Positions 59,000-64,000 of a DNA stretch of 64,000 nucleotides are shown here, in pieces. Numbering within the stretch: position 1 is the first letter of the stretch; every line of letters begins with the position of its first letter. The translations under genes and the position numbers were made by a program. The notes beneath the pieces were generated by a model, which was given only the letters and a program-made list of their open reading frames with translations, had not been told where the DNA came from and did not search any database. The DNA comes from Gigaspora rosea (Eukaryota > Glomeromycota > Glomeromycetes > Diversisporales > Gigasporaceae), in the NCBI GenBank assembly GCA_003550325.1, contig QKWP01000233.1, forward strand, positions 62,001 through 126,000, given 5' to 3'.

Positions 59000-60487
59000 T
59001 TAGGAGCGCGATGGCAAACTAGACTGACTCCTTTTAATGTTATCAAGTCTGCTAGTAATGTTCAACAAAAGCTTTTTAATTTCATCCATTTCGAGTTCAT
59101 AGGTCTTTCCTTCTAACGTGATACTTGTTAATTTCTCTTTTGTATAGGGAATCTCTTTAGATGCTTCAATTGCTTCAGTTCTTGCTTTTGTCATTACAAC
59201 CTCTATTTCTTTCAAAAATTCTTGTTTGCTTCTATTTGACGCATCTTTTTGGAGATTTTTGTTTGTAATTTCAACCTTCCTTTGAGTAGTTTCATACATG
59301 GGCTTCAGCTCTCATTGAAGTTTAGTATTAAAGTAAGAAGTTTTAGATGAAACTGCCTTCTCCATTTCTTGCCTATTTATAAATTCTACAATTGCAACTC
59401 CTTTTCTATTACCATTTCTATTATTGAAAATATGAACTGTTTTTGCACCTAAGCGGCGAACTTGTCTTAACAACAAAACCTCTTTTGCATTCTTTGGAAC
59501 ATCTTTTAGCCTAGCATAGTGTGTTCTTCTTTCTTCTAATATTGAATTATTACTTGTACCTGGTGTGAATCTTGCTAAACTTCTATTAATTAACGGGGGG
59601 GACCATAAATTTTTAACTACCTCCCTGTACTTTCTTTCATCCATCTCAATAGTAAGCTCAGCTCTGGTTTTGTTGTTTCTTCCATGTTTGATCTGAACTT
59701 CCCGAACTTTACCAATATTCTTAACTATTGCAGTTACATGTCTGTTGCTTATCCTATTTGGCAAGTCCCACAAAGTAAATTTCTTAACACCTCTGTGTTC
59801 ACTTCTTTGCGTATAAACCTTATCTAATATGCTGGTTTGCTTACAATTAGTTTCTATTTTACTACTAGGAATTTCTTGCAATACTTCTTTTCCCTTAATC
59901 ACTTTAGATTCCTTTGTCATAAGGAACTCCTTTTGAAGTATACATAAATCTGCACCTTGTTCAAAGCTGACCGACTGTTCATTCTTTACTTCATTACTCA
60001 CAGGTTCCTTATCTATTTTCCTCCCTTTTTCTTTTATTTTACCTAAAGATCCTTCTTCTGAAATGCTTGTTTTTCCCTCTTTTGACTTGATCGAAGTGAC
60101 AAAAGTATTTTCTTGCTCGAAGGTTTCAATGAACGATTTAATTATATCCTCTAGCTCACAATTCCCATAATCCAGTGTGCTTGTTTCTGAGATTGTGAGT
60201 GCTAGTTTTTTACTAAAGCTTTCTCCTAACCTTGGCTTCATAAACTCCGAGAGTAAATTTGACTGTTTAGGTTCTTCTTCTGCTACTTAAATCTGGCACT
60301 GTTCCCATTTGTATATTTCTGTCGCTGTTCTTATGATAAAAACAGTTTCTGGGTAAGCTATTCCCAGAAAGTTTGCTACCTTTTTATCTTTTTATGAAAC
60401 AAAAGGCTGCACATTTTTTAGTTCATCCAAGATTTCTATATTTGTCTTCTTGAATAAGTTCTTAAAATGCTCCAAATGTTGTTCCAT
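59000..60487 (-). pseudogene. LINE ORF1 (RRM-type, 495 codons, three in-frame stops)
   Basis: RNA-binding partner protein of the LINE. The frame is continuous from MEQHLEHFKNLFKKTN (60487) to SLPSRS (59003), with stops only after PFVS, CQI and NTKLQ. Two RRM-like segments are visible: FTLWDLPNRISNRHV...VREVQIKHGR and ARLKDVPKNAKEVLL...GVAIVEF. A charged, coiled-coil-like C-terminus (QKEFLKEIE-like, LLLNITSRLDNIKR) follows. No zinc knuckle was seen. No frameshift is needed, so decay is by point change only. Confidence 0.8.
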
Positions 60488-61045
60488 GATTATCTACTTT
60501 ATATCTAATCTAGTGTTTGAGAATAGTCATGTGTATGTTTGGCTGTGTCTAACAGGTATTCTATTTTAGGCTAAATTCTTGCTTCTTCTTATTGATTCTA
60601 TTGCTTCTAGAAGGGTGTTACATATTTGTACGTATTTGTTTATATCTACACGTTCTAAACCTTTTTTGGCTGATTTTAACTTGTTGTTTATTTGTTTATT
60701 CTGTATTTGGCCACGCATCTTTGTTTACCCTTGTTTGTTTTGACAGTGATCTGCAGTACAGGGTCAACGGCAATTTCCCAAAATTTTTCCCTACAAGTTT
60801 CACAAGTAAATTTCTGTTTCTTTGATTATTAGCCCTATTTATCCTTGTCAGATCTTCTTTTCGCCATAATAGAGTCTGGATAAAATTCTTTTTCTTTCTT
60901 TTCTTCTTAAGCTACTTGATGTACTTTGCTATACAGACTTAGCTATTTTAGTACCAATTTTTTTAGCTCCAGAATTGGTCATGAGGATCAGTGGGAAGAG
61001 TTACTTTTTTTAATTAATAATAATTTTTTTTATATATCTGCATAT

Positions 61046-64000
61046 GTTTTTTCATTTATCTTTATATATTATTAATGTTTATTTATCTATTTATATTATT
61101 TATTTATATATATATATATTTCTTTCTTCACTATTACTGTTGCCATACATGTCATTATTTCTTTCCACTTTTTTTTTGTTTTTTTTTGTTTTTTTTTGCG
61201 CATATTTCAACTATGATCGATCCAAATATAAAGAGGACTTATTGTCCATAAATGTTTAGTCAGAATATGTTTTGTTTAGTATATTGGCTATTGTAGCTAG
61301 ACATACTCAGATGTATTTGTAAAATGAGTCTAAAGACTATCTGCAATCTTTTGAATGAGTGCCAGTTCTATACCTTGTACTAGTACTATAGTGCTACTAG
61401 GCCAAAAGCTGTGTTCTGCTATGTTGTTCCCAAAAAAAGTAATTTGAGTTTCTGTACAAACTAGTATTTTGTTGCTAGACTGCTATTAGCCTTTATAAAT
61501 AACATTTCTTTCTTGTAGTATATTTTGAGTTAGTCCTATGAATGGCATATACTTTAAGTACCCGAATCAGGCAAGTTTTATCCTTGGTTGTATTGATAAT
61601 TAGCATTGGGCACTTAGTTGTTTTGTGTATTTTTGTTCTTGGTAATCGTATTGCTGTATAGGATCCCTTTCATATGTTCTCAAACCTTAATGCTTGCAAA
61701 GGTGGTATATTGTTTGCTTCCTGTTGGAACTTGGGCAGAAGCTTTTCCAACTAGGCTAGCCCATAAAATGCCACAAATGCTACTATTATAAATAGCAAGT
61801 CTTCTGTCTTGCTCAAATTTAGTTTTGCTTTCATTTTTTGTAACTGATATTTTGTTATATGTTTTTTTTGCAGATTGGTTTGAATATATAGTTGTGTTCT
61901 ATAGTTTTCAACAGTTGTTTGACTTCAGGACATGGCATGTATTGCTCTACTCTATATGGTTTATTGTATAATAATGCTATAGTGTGGATAAGTATAGTAT
62001 GATTATTTGTAGTTCAACTTTGGTATGTAAGTATTTGATAAATTCTGTAAGATTTTTATAGATATTGCTATATCGACCTGTCTTAATTTACTCTTTGATT
62101 TTCTCTTGCCAGATTTTGATATTGTTTTATTATTCTATTATATGTTTTGTACCCTGGTATAGGGCTATTAGTTAGCTAGTTGATCAGCTATAGCTATAGT
62201 TGATATAGTTGACTATAATAGCTTGGTCAAAATTATATACATTAGTATAATATCAGGTACCCGATATATATATAATATATATATGATATATGACTAATAT
62301 GTGTAGAATATATTTATATACATATTGATATATATAGAGTTCATATAGAATATCAGACACATTTTGAACACATATAGTACATATATAGTATACATACCAT
62401 ATATATGCTATATATATATCGTATATATAAATTTTGTAATATATCATATACCCAATATGCACCCGATATAAAGTACATAATATTTGAGAAAGAATAGATT
62501 CAAATATTCATATATTTTTTACAATCACTTTGCCATAACAATAATATAAAGCAATTTAATAAAAATTTTATTTATTTTATTTATTTATTATAAACAATTC
62601 TCTAACAAATTTGTTACAATTTGGAATATAATATACAATTCTATAGCAAATAACTAATGAAACACTCAATACTAACAAAGGCAGAAACACCCAATGACCA
62701 TAATTGCTAAAAAAAAGAAAAAAGTAGGTGACAAACCGCCTAAATCAACTATAAAGCTATATAAAAACACCCAAGAAAACTAACAAAGTACCAAGGTAAA
62801 TCTACAAGATGCCCCAAAATGCACCAAAGCAATATCAAAATCAGCGACAAAATACCTAAAACAACCACGAACTCATACAGAGGGCACTCAAGAAAACTGA
62901 TAGGGCACCCAAAATGAAATCTATGTCAAGAAACACATATGAAATCGGTGACAAGATACCATATAGTTATACAAGAAACGCACAAAAAAACTAATAGACC
63001 CAAAGTGAAATCTCTGAAATGTACTGGAAACAACATTGAAAACAAAATTATCTGAAGAACCTAAAGAGAAAAACTAAAAAGTAGCATCTAGAACTAGGGC
63101 ACGCATGTCAACAAAAATATGATGAAAAAGAAAAAATACCAATAGCGCTAGTGATGAATAATATACTAAAATAGTTGATACCAATGATGAAGCACTACCT
63201 AATAACCCAAAAGACAAAATCTGAAACCCATTGCTCAAAATTGACAGTACCAATGACAAAGAAAGGTTGCTCCAAAATGGACAACACTAATAACAAGTTA
63301 TTTGAAAAGTGTAACAGAAAAAATTAAAAAAAATAAATAAATAACAAAAAATAAATAATTTAAATAAAATACATAATAATAAAAAAAAGAACTTAAAAAT
63401 TAAATAAAAAATAAACAGCATTCGATAGCCTATTAGTGAACTTAGAAAACAAGTTCTTAGCTAGTTAAGGACCCTGAGGGAGATAAAAAATCAGAATGGC
63501 AGGTCGCACCTAAGTACAAAAGTATCGAGTAAGTCTTTGTTTGGTTAGGTAACATCTAAATATTAGACACATTGTGTATACAATATTCTTGAACCTTAAT
63601 AAATAAAGGGAGGATCACCAAAAAAAATTAAAATAAATACAAAAAAAAAAAGAATTAAAAAAATTAAAAAAAATCACAAAAAAAACAAAAAATCTGTTAA
63701 AAAAATAATAATAAAAAACATAAAAAAGTAATAAAATGAAAAAAAAATAAAAAGAATAAGCAAAAATATAAAAAAATAAAATAAAAAAATTAAAACTAAT
63801 ATAAATAAAAATCATTAATAAAATAAAATAAAAATAAATAAAAAATAAAATAAAACTAAAAAAATAAATTAAAAAAAATTAAAAAAATAGAATAAAAAAA
63901 ACCAATATGAAAAAAATTAAAATAAAAATCAATAAAAAAAATTAAAAATATTAAAAATTGAAAATAAAAAAAGAAACATAATAAATAAATAAAATAAAAT
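61046..64000. other. A+T-rich flank, no gene recognised
   Basis: 61046-62220 is T/G-rich DNA without a convincing frame. 62225-62470 is a TATA/ATATG microsatellite-like stretch. 62690-63290 is a degenerate A/C-rich minisatellite (CAAGAAAACTAACAAAG, ACCAATGA words). 63300-64000 is AAATAAAA low-complexity sequence with a unique island at 63420-63600. The short minus-strand frames are composition by-products. Confidence 0.6.

Larger units (their letters stand above)
53349..61023 (-). mobile_element. Full-length LINE with RNase H
   Basis: 7.7-kb non-LTR retrotransposon read on the minus strand: 5' region 61023-60488, ORF1, ORF2, a ~300-bp 3' region and a short A tail. A 22-bp target duplication, TTTTTTTTxTATATCTGCATAT with one mismatch, flanks it (53327-53348 and 61024-61045), which sets both ends. 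ORF order EN-RT-RNase H-CCHC suggests the I/Tad1 side of the LINE tree. Both ORFs carry stops, so it is not active. Confidence 0.88.

Noticed and set aside
61044-61259. 71-residue hydrophobic plus-strand frame
   Set aside because: It begins in the LINE target duplication and consists of T-rich low-complexity sequence.

Overview
The window looks like a repeat-rich nuclear segment of an arbuscular mycorrhizal fungus (Glomeromycotina, Rhizophagus-like). This rests on the extreme A+T content, on host genes cut by many short GT..AG introns, on two tyrosine-kinase-like (TKL) kinases carrying the EWxPFxxFxNIKY head typical of expanded glomeromycete kinase families, and on Sel1-like repeats. The attribution is an inference. 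No rRNA, stand-alone tRNA or CRISPR was seen.

Host genes are few. A head-to-head pair of aldo/keto reductases lies at 5356-8219 (-) and 10121-12600 (+). Both read open through 13 exons with the same intron positions and give 382 and 381 residues. A TKL kinase at 22867-24155 (-) has one single-base frameshift in the glycine loop, and a second at 44338-45962 (-) has two in the same region. Orphan exon pieces of one or more other minus-strand host genes lie at 28469-28542, 30721-30960 and 31576-31740, split by a hAT element and next to a giant foldback.

The rest is mostly mobile DNA. Two LTR elements of one family (1-2926 and 48807-53134) share gag and a string of Sel1-like repeats but show no pol. 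A full-length LINE (53349-61023, minus strand, 22-bp target duplication) has RRM-type ORF1 and an endonuclease/RT/RNase H ORF2, both decayed. A tRNA-derived SINE (29491-30181) sits inside a non-autonomous hAT element (28551-30712). More than 20 MITEs or foldbacks occur, several with exact target duplications: TAA/TTA (Harbinger), TA (mariner-like), 8 bp (hAT), 9 bp (MULE). Many have a short CCCTAA-type tract near the middle.

The most unusual structure lies just upstream of the first kinase, on its strand (24157-24602 and 27147-28241). It is a tandem array of about 14 units of about 111 bp. Each unit looks like a complete intron (GTAAGT, CTAAC branch-like motif, ATATAG), and successive units are separated by exactly three variable bases. 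The last unit runs directly into the kinase exon acceptor. Also notable are a 20-bp perfect palindrome centred on TTACGTAA touching the same 3' splice site in both reductases, and the LTR-gag-Sel1 architecture. A+T-rich stretches such as 16.4-18.8 kb, 33.5-36.2 kb and 61-64 kb show no gene that can be supported.
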